Translations under genes and position numbers: made by a program
Assembly: GCF_003351025.1 (NCBI RefSeq)
Contig: NZ_QPCG01000007.1
Span: forward strand, 248,001-312,000
Length of the DNA stretch: 64,000 bases
Source of the DNA: Mucilaginibacter endophyticus
Lineage (GTDB): Bacteria; Bacteroidota; Bacteroidia; Sphingobacteriales; Sphingobacteriaceae
Direction of reading: 5' to 3'
In this document: positions 35,373 through 44,147 of the stretch, piece by piece
Layout: each line of letters opens with the position of its first letter
How positions within the stretch are numbered: the stretch's first letter is position 1
The notes under the pieces: generated by a model
The model's database searches: none
Told to the model about the DNA's origin: nothing
Seen by the model: only the letters and a program-made list of their open reading frames with translations

Positions 35373-37199
35373 ATGAAGCCTCAGCAATTGTCACGGAAAA
35401 AATTAAGATGGTTCAGGGTAACAGCTTTATGTATCCCCGTACTGATTTTATTGCTTGCCGAAGGCTTGCTGAGGCTTTTCAATTACGGACACGATACAAG
35501 TTTGTTTATCCGGTATCCCGATGATAATAGCTATTGGGTGATTAACAAATACGCTTCAGAAAAGTATTTCACCGACACCGCCAACGCTACCAAAGGCAGC
35601 ATTGAACCCTTTAAGGTTGTAAAAGCAAAAAACACATTCAGGATTTTTGTGCTTGGCGAATCCACGACGGCCGGCTATCCATACCTGCATAACGGCTCAT
35701 TTCACCGCTGGCTGCAATATCGCTTAATGCATATGTATCCCGATGTTAATTTCGAGGTGATCAACGTGTCCTTAACCGCCGTAAATTCTTACACGGTACT
35801 GGATTTTGGTAAACAGGTAGTTAATTATCAGCCCGATGCCGTATTGATTTATACCGGCCACAATGAGTATTATGGCGCTTTAGGTATTGGTTCTACCAGC
35901 CATATAGCCAATAATAGGTTTTTAGTGCAAACTGTACTATCACTTAAAGAGTTGAGGCTGGTTCAAATGGCCAACAATATCATTGGCAGTTTTAAATCGG
36001 TATCATCCAAGCCCGATCAGCGTGATAACCTGATGGAACGAATGGCTAAACAGCAGTCTATCCCTTATCAGTCAGAAGCATATCAGGCAGGAATAGCACA
36101 GTTTAAAGAAAATATGACGAAGCTGTGCCGGTTTATGCAGGATAAAAAAACCCCAGTTTTTTTAAGTACGCTGTTGAGTAACGAAAAAGACCTGAAACCT
36201 TTTATCAGCGATACTTCCGATACATCGGCCAATATGCTATATGCACAGGCTAATGATTCTTACCAGGCGGCTAAATACCAACAGGCTAAACAGGAGTTTA
36301 TCAGGGCTAAAGAATTGGATCTCTTGCGCTTTCGCGCGCCGGAGGCTATGAATGGTATCATTATCGGTCTTGCCAAACAGTTCAGTAATATTCATCTGGT
36401 AAATGCCCGGGCCGTTTTTGAACAACATTCGCCAAATGGTATCCTGGGCAACGAAACCCTACTTGAGCATGTACATCCTAATTTATATGGCTATGCGTTG
36501 CTTTCGGAGGCATTTTATCAGTCATTGGAAAATGCTAAACTCATTAAAGCCCGGGCCGATCATGAAATGAGTTTAACAGAGTTACTTAGCCGCATGCCGG
36601 TTACAAGGGTTGATTCATTATATGGCGCTTATACCATCATGATGCTGAAGGCCGGCTGGCCTTTCAATGAGCCGATCCCGGCAGGCTTTAAAAGGGGAGA
36701 TGATATCTCCGCACAATTGGCCGGAGCCTTATCGGTAAACCGTATCAGTTGGCTGGATGCTATGGATCAGTTATTTAAATACAGCATGAAAATCGGTGAT
36801 AAAAAAACAGCGCTAAAAGCTGTTGAAGCCGTAATGCTGGAGAAACCTCAAAATGCAAGCTATCCCATTTATGCGGGCCGGCTGAGCTTTGAGCTGGGCG
36901 ATAGCGATGCTGCTGCTTTTTACTTTAAAAAAACCTACCAGCTTGATCCCTCTTTCGCCAATACACAAACCATGTACCTCGTGTTCTTGAAAAGCGACCA
37001 ACCTGCTAAGGCAACACCGTATATCGATTCAGCCATACAGCAACATCCTTCTGATATTGAACTGGTGAATTTAAAAGCCATAGTAGGAGAGATCATCAGG
37101 TTAAAAAAAACAACCGATAAAAAAGCATACATGCAAATAGCTGCCGATTACCATGCCATCGGCGCGGATGAAGCTGCTGTAAAATATAAACAACAATGA
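35373..37199 (+). CDS. SGNH/GDSL-type hydrolase with C-terminal TPR-like repeats
   Basis: 608 residues from ATG 35373, 4 bp after the GH127 stop; an upstream ATG at 35352 would overlap it. An N-terminal membrane anchor (about 12-35) precedes an SGNH hydrolase domain: FVLGESTTAGYP with nucleophile candidate Ser97, YTGHNEYYG with the Asn of block III, and EHVHPNLYGYALLSEAFYQS with the late His. Residues about 440-600 look like TPR helices (AAFYFKKTYQLDPSFANTQT). SGNH enzymes remove or transfer acyl groups on glycans. In this four-gene cassette with a carbamoyltransferase, esterase or transferase action on a modified sugar is plausible; not established. Confidence 0.78.
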   Translation: MKPQQLSRKKLRWFRVTALCIPVLILLLAEGLLRLFNYGHDTSLFIRYPDDNSYWVINKYASEKYFTDTANATKGSIEPFKVVKAKNTFRIFVLGESTTAGYPYLHNGSFHRWLQYRLMHMYPDVNFEVINVSLTAVNSYTVLDFGKQVVNYQPDAVLIYTGHNEYYGALGIGSTSHIANNRFLVQTVLSLKELRLVQMANNIIGSFKSVSSKPDQRDNLMERMAKQQSIPYQSEAYQAGIAQFKENMTKLCRFMQDKKTPVFLSTLLSNEKDLKPFISDTSDTSANMLYAQANDSYQAAKYQQAKQEFIRAKELDLLRFRAPEAMNGIIIGLAKQFSNIHLVNARAVFEQHSPNGILGNETLLEHVHPNLYGYALLSEAFYQSLENAKLIKARADHEMSLTELLSRMPVTRVDSLYGAYTIMMLKAGWPFNEPIPAGFKRGDDISAQLAGALSVNRISWLDAMDQLFKYSMKIGDKKTALKAVEAVMLEKPQNASYPIYAGRLSFELGDSDAAAFYFKKTYQLDPSFANTQTMYLVFLKSDQPAKATPYIDSAIQQHPSDIELVNLKAIVGEIIRLKKTTDKKAYMQIAADYHAIGADEAAVKYKQQ

Positions 37200-37579
37200 A
37201 TAGCAGGGAAGCAAACCGGAAATTCGGCCTCATTGTAGGAGGCGCGTGTTTATCAATATCAGCGTGGCGATACGTAGCTTATCATCAACAAGTAACCTGG
37301 TTGTTTGCAATAGGTATTTTGCTGGTGTTAGCGGCGCTAATTACTCCACTGATTTTAAATCCGCTACGGTTACTTTGGGACAGGGTAGGCAATTTCCTGG
37401 GAACGATCAATACAACTATCATTTTGTTTGTTTTGTATTTCCTTGTGATTACGCCAATTGGTTTGGTCATGCGCCTGTTCAAAAAAAGCAAACTCGAGTT
37501 GAGGTTCGATCCGCAGGCTCTAAGCTACTGGAAACCGGTAAAGCCGGAAGATCATCAATCCATGAAACATCAATTTTAA
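37196..37579 (+). CDS. SxtJ-like small membrane protein
   Basis: 127 residues, overlapping the previous gene by 4 bp (ATGA). Three hydrophobic segments (about 10-28, 33-52, 72-92) and a cytosolic tail RLFKKSKLELRFDPQALSYW, a block typical of the SxtJ family. The family name comes from a saxitoxin-cluster protein. Across bacteria it recurs next to DUF5989 and a carbamoyltransferase, so it is probably an accessory of that reaction or of a membrane substrate. Function unknown. Confidence 0.8.
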   Translation: MNSREANRKFGLIVGGACLSISAWRYVAYHQQVTWLFAIGILLVLAALITPLILNPLRLLWDRVGNFLGTINTTIILFVLYFLVITPIGLVMRLFKKSKLELRFDPQALSYWKPVKPEDHQSMKHQF

Positions 37580-37589
37580 CCATACAGCA

Positions 37590-37739
37590 ATGGACGTTAT
37601 AGCCGAATTTTTTATGTTCCTGAAATCGAGAAAGCGCTTATGGTTATGGCCGCTGTTTATCCTGCTTTTTTTGTTAAGCCTGTTGCTTGTTTTGGCACAG
37701 GGCTCCGCTCTTGCGCCTTTCATTTATTCTTTGTTTTAG
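37590..37739 (+). CDS. DUF5989-family single-pass membrane peptide
   Basis: A 49-residue protein read directly, starting 10 bp after the SxtJ stop: MDVIAEFFMFLKSRKRLWLW, then a hydrophobic segment (PLFILLFLLSLLLVLAQGSA), then APFIYSLF. The charged SRKRLW before a single membrane helix and the AP-IY ending are typical of the short DUF5989 proteins found beside SxtJ and carbamoyltransferases. It ends 4 bp before the carbamoyltransferase start. A likely partner anchoring or regulating the enzyme at the membrane. Confidence 0.85.
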   Translation: MDVIAEFFMFLKSRKRLWLWPLFILLFLLSLLLVLAQGSALAPFIYSLF

Positions 37740-37743
37740 GTCG

Positions 37744-39531
37744 ATGTATATTCTGGGTATTTCGGCTTATTTTCATGACAGCGCGGCTTGTTTACTTCAG
37801 GATGGGCATATTGTTGCAGCAGCGCAGGAAGAGCGTTTCACCCGCATAAAAAATGATGAAAGCTTCCCTGTAAATGCTATAAAATATTGTTTGTCGGAAG
37901 CCGGGATTTCTTTGAATCAGGTTGATCACATCGTTTTTTACGAAAAACCATTCCTGAAATTTGAGCGGCTTTTGGAAACCTATCTGGCTTTTGCTCCATC
38001 GGGTTTTATTTCGTTTATGAAAGCGATGCCCATATGGCTCAAGGATAAGCTGTTTCTGAAAAAGAATATCGTTAAACAGCTAAAAGTAATTGACGATAGC
38101 TTGGATACAAAAAAAGCCAGCTTGCTGTTCTCTTCGCATCACCAATCACATGCTGCTTCAGCATTTTATCCATCGCCATTTGATAAGGCTGTTATCTTGA
38201 CTGCCGATGGCGTAGGGGAATGGACTACCACATCTGTGGCTATTGGTGAGGGTAATAAAATAGAACAGGTTAAGGAGATCGGGTTCCCGCATTCCATCGG
38301 CCTGTTGTATTCGGCGTTTACCTATTATCTTGGTTTTAAGGTTAATTGCGATGAGTATAAAGTGATGGGCCTGGCACCTTACGGCAAACCTGTTTATGAG
38401 GATCTGATATTTAAGCATATTGTGGACTTAAAAACCGATGGTTCATTCCGGTTGGATATGCGGTATTTTAATTATTGCCAGGGACTTACCATGACCTCGA
38501 CCCGGTTTGATGAATTGTTCGGCCAAGCGGCTCGTAAGCCTAAGGCAACGATTACCCCGTTTCACATGGATGTGGCCGCTTCCATACAAGCTGCAGCCGA
38601 ACACATCATGCTTACCTTAACCAAAGCATTACACCAGGAATACCAGATTGATGCTCTTTGTATGGCTTGCGGCGTAGCGCTCAACTGCGTAGTTAACGGT
38701 AAAATATTAAAACAATCAGGCTTTAAGCGTTTATGGATCCAACCAGCCGCGGGCGACGCAGGCGGTGCCTTAGGAGCAGCTTATGCGGTTTGGTACCAGC
38801 ACTTAGATAATGAGCGTGAAGATACTCAAGGTAAAGATAAAATGCAGAACGCTTTGCTTGGTCCATCATTTGAAACCTCAGCAATAAAGGAATGTTTAAC
38901 TGATAACCACCTCCGGTTCGAAGAATTAAAAACCTCCGATGTGCATAGTAAGATCGCGCAGCACCTTAGTGAAGGTAAGGTGATAGGCTATTTTAAGGGG
39001 CGAGCAGAATTCGGTCCGCGGGCATTAGGCGCAAGGAGCATACTGGCAGATCCGCGAAGGCAGGATATGCCAGCGGTTTTAAATCAAAAAATCAAGTTCC
39101 GGGAATCATTCCGGCCGTTTGCCCCTGCGGTATTAGAAGAGCACGCCGCTGCTTACTTTGGTTTGGAAGTACCCAGCCCTTATATGTTATTGGTTAGCGC
39201 AATTAACCCCGAATTTCATATTGCTTCAGCCGGTGAAAGCCAGCTAAGCGGATTTGACTTATTAAAGGTTAAAAGATCAATAATTCCGGCGGTAACGCAT
39301 GTAGATTATACTGCCAGGGTGCAAACCGTGAATGCAAAGCATCATCCTGATTTTTATAAACTTATCAAAGCTTTTTACGATTTAACCGCTTGTCCCTGCA
39401 TTGTTAATACCTCCTTTAACCGGATGGACGAACCCATTGTAAATACACCCCAGGAAGCGGCTGACTGTTTTCTTCAAACTGACATGGACGTACTGGTGAT
39501 TGAAGATTTTCTTGTAGAAAAAATGGCATAA
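37744..39531 (+). CDS. O-carbamoyltransferase, NodU/CmcH/TobZ family
   Basis: 595 residues from ATG 37744; the longer frame at 37687 lies in the DUF5989 gene. The N-terminal Kae1-like domain has YILGISAYFHDSAACLLQDG, AAAQEERFTRIKND and SSHHQSHAASAFYPSPF with metal/ATP-site histidines. The C-terminal domain shows GRAEFGPRALGARSILADPR and FRPFAPAVLEE. The family forms carbamoyl-AMP from carbamoyl phosphate and ATP and transfers the carbamoyl to a hydroxyl group of a sugar, nucleoside or antibiotic. Here the acceptor is unknown. The cassette with SGNH, SxtJ and DUF5989 proteins, right after a glycan-utilisation locus and opposite an exopolysaccharide synthase operon, points to a glycan acceptor. 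Confidence 0.9.
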   Translation: MYILGISAYFHDSAACLLQDGHIVAAAQEERFTRIKNDESFPVNAIKYCLSEAGISLNQVDHIVFYEKPFLKFERLLETYLAFAPSGFISFMKAMPIWLKDKLFLKKNIVKQLKVIDDSLDTKKASLLFSSHHQSHAASAFYPSPFDKAVILTADGVGEWTTTSVAIGEGNKIEQVKEIGFPHSIGLLYSAFTYYLGFKVNCDEYKVMGLAPYGKPVYEDLIFKHIVDLKTDGSFRLDMRYFNYCQGLTMTSTRFDELFGQAARKPKATITPFHMDVAASIQAAAEHIMLTLTKALHQEYQIDALCMACGVALNCVVNGKILKQSGFKRLWIQPAAGDAGGALGAAYAVWYQHLDNEREDTQGKDKMQNALLGPSFETSAIKECLTDNHLRFEELKTSDVHSKIAQHLSEGKVIGYFKGRAEFGPRALGARSILADPRRQDMPAVLNQKIKFRESFRPFAPAVLEEHAAAYFGLEVPSPYMLLVSAINPEFHIASAGESQLSGFDLLKVKRSIIPAVTHVDYTARVQTVNAKHHPDFYKLIKAFYDLTACPCIVNTSFNRMDEPIVNTPQEAADCFLQTDMDVLVIEDFLVEKMA

Positions 39532-39556
39532 GCAATAAAGCCCAAGCCTACCAGTT

Positions 39557-41245
39557 CTACTTTTTAAGAAGGTTGCAAAATTTGATCATAGATTGTTTGC
39601 TGATACTCCAATCCGGAGCTTTAATATTACCCCAGGCTTTAGGATTGTCATATAGATTAAAATAGCAAACGCCAAATACATGTGGATTGGCATTTATTGT
39701 TTTTGCTGCATCAATAAGCCATTTGTCCTGGAAGCTTTCTGGTCCTTTTACACCAAATTCAGTTATAAATAGTGGTTTATCAAGAAATCTCATTCTGAAA
39801 TATTTTCTGTTGAATATCGTACTAAAGGCTTCTTGTTTCTCCGGGTCGATAATGTTTTTATCCGGCAAACCATAAATGGCTATACTGATAAAATCCACAA
39901 CATCGCTGCCAGGCCAAAAATCAGCAGAACCGCGATCACCTGCAGGCCCCCATACCTTTTTTACATTTTTACCAGGCCCGCCGTTAAACTGCATAAAATA
40001 TCTAAAGGCATTGATATAGGTAACTGGTTCCTGGCTTTGCCATGCATACCGGTGTATCGGAATTTCCATTTCGTGCATCCATCGCAGATAAACTGTGGTG
40101 TCGGTTGCAGAAATTATTGCGAATAGTTTTTTGATCTGTTCGTTATAGCGCCCTTTCAATATGCTCTCCAAAACGGCAGTGTCGGCTCTGCCGGTTATAT
40201 CCCGCCAGGGCTCCATAGTTACAATTACTTCGTGGTGGCGATTAATAGCCTCTGTGAATTTTTTCTCAAAATCGCCCCGTTCCAGTTCGCCCCAATCGGT
40301 AAAAATGTGCTCTAAGTTAATCTCCGGTTGGTTGACCAGTCGTTTGTTTGGGTCAAACACGCCGACCTTTAACGAGGTACGATTTGGTTTTAGCTTGGCA
40401 CTATCTGTATAATTGCTTTTACTATAAATAGTATTGCTGTAAGTTGTAACTAAACTCTTTTGTTCATTTAACCAACTATACTGAAAATCCGTTTTACCCT
40501 TATCACTACCCATAATCAATATTGGTTTGCCAATAAACCGCAAGCGATGCAGCTTGTGCGTTAACATGGCAACAGTTGTTTGGTCCTGCGGATAAAAGTG
40601 GGTAGTGAGCTCTGACCAACTGCCAAGTGTTATGCCCGCATAATCAACAGTTTTGTTTCCCGGCCAATATTCAGTATCACCAGGGTAGCCCGAAGGCCCC
40701 CAAACGATTTGTACAGCAGGAGCAATCGTTTTTATTTTTCTTGAAAAATAGTTGAATGAATTAATGTAGTCATTAGGCGATTTAAATTGCCATGGATAAA
40801 CACCTGCAGGTACTTCCATATCGGGGTTCCAGCGAATAAATACTTGATGACTGCTCTTGGCTACTATGGCGGCCAATTGATCGAACTGTTTGTCAAATCG
40901 CCCCTTAAGCACTTCTGTTAAAACATTGTTTGCGTAATCAGGGCCTTTAAGCCAGGTTTCTAAAGTGATTAATATGTCTCCCTTAGTTAATGCTGTTTCT
41001 AAATCTCCATAGTTTGACCATAACGCGGTATTTGTTAATATGCCTCTGTAACATGCGATAGATTTGGCAGGCTGGGACTTGTTTAAATTGATTGGATCAA
41101 ATACAGCTAACACTTGCTCGTTGGTGCCGTAATAACTATTCACCAAATAACTCTTAAAAGAAAAACGCATGTTTAGTAGCAATACACCTGAGAATAATAT
41201 ACCCAGGCCGACTGCTATATAAACTTTAGAGGATGTTTTTTTCAC
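39557..41245 (-). CDS. Membrane-anchored tandem GH26-like protein; second domain active-looking
   Basis: 562 residues. One N-terminal membrane helix (about 7-25) anchors it with the rest outside. Two GH26-like barrels follow, residues about 42-280 and 292-562. The second has the GH26 acid/base motif RWMHEM (Glu392) and nucleophile ITEFG (Glu496). At the equivalent points the first has RWNPDM (Pro141, Asp142) and IMGSD (Gly246), so it should be inactive and may bind glycan. GH26 enzymes are endo-beta-mannanases and related endo-acting glycanases. It is the last gene of a three-gene operon, 8 bp after the GT2 gene, and ends 25 bp from the opposing carbamoyltransferase. Confidence 0.82.
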   Translation of the reverse strand: MKKTSSKVYIAVGLGILFSGVLLLNMRFSFKSYLVNSYYGTNEQVLAVFDPINLNKSQPAKSIACYRGILTNTALWSNYGDLETALTKGDILITLETWLKGPDYANNVLTEVLKGRFDKQFDQLAAIVAKSSHQVFIRWNPDMEVPAGVYPWQFKSPNDYINSFNYFSRKIKTIAPAVQIVWGPSGYPGDTEYWPGNKTVDYAGITLGSWSELTTHFYPQDQTTVAMLTHKLHRLRFIGKPILIMGSDKGKTDFQYSWLNEQKSLVTTYSNTIYSKSNYTDSAKLKPNRTSLKVGVFDPNKRLVNQPEINLEHIFTDWGELERGDFEKKFTEAINRHHEVIVTMEPWRDITGRADTAVLESILKGRYNEQIKKLFAIISATDTTVYLRWMHEMEIPIHRYAWQSQEPVTYINAFRYFMQFNGGPGKNVKKVWGPAGDRGSADFWPGSDVVDFISIAIYGLPDKNIIDPEKQEAFSTIFNRKYFRMRFLDKPLFITEFGVKGPESFQDKWLIDAAKTINANPHVFGVCYFNLYDNPKAWGNIKAPDWSISKQSMIKFCNLLKK

Positions 41246-41252
41246 TTAACAA

Positions 41253-44147
41253 TTAATTTTGAAGAGGTGTATTTAAAGTGGTATAGTCATCAGTCATGTT
41301 ATCGCCTTTGGCAGCAACGAGATATATTCTGTACCTGTCGTCGTTTTGCGGAATTGTAACATTTATACTCGGTCCGTCACCCAATTTTTTCATGTCGGTG
41401 GCATTGCCCCAGTTGTCTGTTTTGATCAGATACCATTCAAATTTCAAGTCGTTTTTTAAATAACCCGCTATATTCCATTTGTTGTATGCATAAATCAGGG
41501 CGTTATAAGACAACGAAGCACCAGGAGTGGTTGTTAAGGCCGGTTTTAATATTTTAACATGAGGCAAATTATAGTCGGCCACTGCGCCATGCCAGCGTTT
41601 GCTTATGCTATACAAGTAAGGTTTATTTCGGCCCCATATATCTTTTAAACCGTCAAGTGTAATAGCTACGCCGCTTTGCTGATCCTGCCAGTTAGCATAA
41701 AAAGCCCCGCCTAAAGGTTCTTTGCCCGCAAGGGCCATAGGGTCGGCGCTGCTAAAGAAAAAAGGAGCTTTAAGATCTGATTTAATAAATTTTAATGCAT
41801 GCTTATTACTAATGATCAATCCAAATGCATCAATTTGAGGCATCTGCTCATGTAATAAACTCATAGTAGTGCCGAGGGAAGGGGACGACAATAGATCCAA
41901 TGTTAATGGCCTGGTAGGGTCTGCCTGTTTGATTGCCTTTACAAGGAGCTTTAAAAAACTGATGTAATGTTGTTGGGCTTGCTGTAATTGTGTCCCTTTA
42001 TAATATTGAGCCAGTTGCTGGTAACTGTTGTTGCCAAGGTTCCAGGCACTAATTTGAGGGTTTGATTTATTCTTATTTACGATGTTAAGAATAACACTGG
42101 CTTGCTCCTTTAGATAGCTGGTATCATTTAAAAAGTTTGGCGGATCCGGCATCCAGAAGCTATAATGTATTTTTAAGCCCTTTTTATCCGCAGCATCAAA
42201 AATGGAACGGTCATAGATATTAGGCCCATATATTTTTATTGTATTTATTCCTGCTTTGCGCATGTCATCAAAGTCGTCCATGATGATCTTTTTTGTGAGC
42301 GGAGTTATGTTTTTGTACCAGTAGTTCCCTTTTGAGTAGATCACACCTTTAACGGATGTGAAAAATGAGGGGTTTGCCAATATTTGTTCCTGATCTTTTA
42401 CCTCGTCGACACTGGTTAATGTATCGGTTAAAGGATCTTTTTGAGCAGTATGAAACGATACGAGAGAAGGACCTTTACCCGCGCTGTCCGAATTCTCATC
42501 CGAATTCCGGGAGGCATATATACTTAAACAGACTGCTAATACTGTAAGAATGAGGCTCAATTTTCTTACACCACCATATATTCTTCTTCGCAGCAACCAA
42601 AAATGCTTTTTAACATGCTGTACTTGCGAAACCATGCTAAATAAGGTAGCGTGCTTACCAACGTATCCCTGGAACTTTAGCTCCGAACTTGCTATCAGCA
42701 TAAAGATCATGAACATGCAATTCAGGCTAACTATACCAGCCATGAAAAGCGTAAACGGACTCCAGTCGTCATGAAGGCCGTAAGCGATAGCGGCAAGGGA
42801 AACTCCCAATACCACGATATTAGGAAGGTTGTATCTTAAATTTTTTTCGTCCTTGATATCCTTTGGGGTCGCAATGTAAGGTACATCCTTTCTGATGAGG
42901 GTGTAGATAAAACCTAAAATGAATACCCACCATGTGCCAATAAGTAATAATCCTCCAACTACGTGAAATCCCCGCTCATTGTCTTCCATTACCCACTGCT
43001 GCACAAAATGCCGGATCAGGATAACCGCTGTTATAAAAGGGATGCTAATAACCAAAAACTCCGAAAAATCCATTCTTAATGGAAACACATCCATGAAAAG
43101 GGACATGACAGGGATCAGGAAATTAATAAGAAATACAAAACCCGATAAATAAAACAAGGGTAAAAGGCCGTAATGGAGCTTTTGCCGCCAGGTGAATTTT
43201 TTAAATAACTGAACATAAGAAGTGACCAGGAGCTCAAAAACGCCCCTCGACCATTTCAATTGCTGCTTATAATAAGCAGATAAAGTAGCCGGAACAAGGC
43301 CCCTCGTCAATACTGCCGGTACATAAATGGATTTCCATTTACGCGCATGCAACTGCATCGCAGTATGCATATCTTCCGCCAGTCCGGCTGCGTGGCCGCC
43401 AATTGACTCCAACGCCGTGCGCCTGAAAGTGCAATTGGCACCTATAGCCTGAACGGTTCCATAGCTGTTCATGCACATCATCATTGGGCCGTAAAACTGG
43501 TAGGTTTGTTGTGCCGCGCCTTTCGCTATCCATCCGATGCCCTGGTTGTAGTAAGCCTGTACAATTTGCACATACCCAATTTCAGGATTGTCAAAATGTG
43601 CAACTATCGGATCGAGAAAATCGGGTGTAGGCACGTGATCCGGATCAAGGACAACACATAGTTCTCCGGATGATTGAGCTAATGCATTGTTGATATTACC
43701 GGCTTTTGCATTTATCTTTTTAGTTCGGGTAATATGGTGAACTCCCAGTTCCTGGCATACTGATTTCAAATACGGATCATTGGCCTCATCACATAAGTAT
43801 GCCTGATGCGGATAATGTATAGCCTGAATAGCAGTAAGCGTTTCAACAATCATTTCATAAGGCTCACCCGCACAAAAAGTAGTAAATATATCTACCGTAT
43901 ATTGTTTTGTTAGTGGGGGGGATGTGGGAACGCTTATCGACCAGTAATGATACCACTCATATAATATTTTGAAAAACGTATATATAAAGGTCGACATTAA
44001 CAGCCAGTAAAGGGGCTGATAGCCAATAACCGATTTTTTGAACATGCTGTATGTAAAAAAAAGCATGCAGAACACGCCGATGAGAATCATCAATCTCAAA
44101 TAAAGCAGCTGTAGTTTGCTTGGCGGTTTAATTAAATTGTTCTTCAT
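41253..44147 (-). CDS. GT2 cellulose-synthase-like glycosyltransferase fused to degenerate GH domain
   Basis: 964 residues. N-terminal membrane helices (about 14-34, 45-62), then a processive GT2 domain: Asp120 (CDEAND), DPD at 168-170, AED at 257-259 and QQLKW at 295-299 in place of the usual QxxRW. More membrane segments follow from about 325 to 490, and a helix at about 530-546. The C-terminal 370 residues form a GH2-like barrel (IMDDFDDMRKAGINTIKIYG) that lacks catalytic residues: Asn706-Asn707 replace N-E and SSAD near 799 replaces the nucleophile Glu. It has no PilZ domain. It probably builds a beta-linked exopolysaccharide. It overlaps the upstream lipoprotein gene by 4 bp. Which side of the membrane the GH fold occupies is inferred, not shown. 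Confidence 0.85.
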   Translation of the reverse strand: MKNNLIKPPSKLQLLYLRLMILIGVFCMLFFTYSMFKKSVIGYQPLYWLLMSTFIYTFFKILYEWYHYWSISVPTSPPLTKQYTVDIFTTFCAGEPYEMIVETLTAIQAIHYPHQAYLCDEANDPYLKSVCQELGVHHITRTKKINAKAGNINNALAQSSGELCVVLDPDHVPTPDFLDPIVAHFDNPEIGYVQIVQAYYNQGIGWIAKGAAQQTYQFYGPMMMCMNSYGTVQAIGANCTFRRTALESIGGHAAGLAEDMHTAMQLHARKWKSIYVPAVLTRGLVPATLSAYYKQQLKWSRGVFELLVTSYVQLFKKFTWRQKLHYGLLPLFYLSGFVFLINFLIPVMSLFMDVFPLRMDFSEFLVISIPFITAVILIRHFVQQWVMEDNERGFHVVGGLLLIGTWWVFILGFIYTLIRKDVPYIATPKDIKDEKNLRYNLPNIVVLGVSLAAIAYGLHDDWSPFTLFMAGIVSLNCMFMIFMLIASSELKFQGYVGKHATLFSMVSQVQHVKKHFWLLRRRIYGGVRKLSLILTVLAVCLSIYASRNSDENSDSAGKGPSLVSFHTAQKDPLTDTLTSVDEVKDQEQILANPSFFTSVKGVIYSKGNYWYKNITPLTKKIIMDDFDDMRKAGINTIKIYGPNIYDRSIFDAADKKGLKIHYSFWMPDPPNFLNDTSYLKEQASVILNIVNKNKSNPQISAWNLGNNSYQQLAQYYKGTQLQQAQQHYISFLKLLVKAIKQADPTRPLTLDLLSSPSLGTTMSLLHEQMPQIDAFGLIISNKHALKFIKSDLKAPFFFSSADPMALAGKEPLGGAFYANWQDQQSGVAITLDGLKDIWGRNKPYLYSISKRWHGAVADYNLPHVKILKPALTTTPGASLSYNALIYAYNKWNIAGYLKNDLKFEWYLIKTDNWGNATDMKKLGDGPSINVTIPQNDDRYRIYLVAAKGDNMTDDYTTLNTPLQN

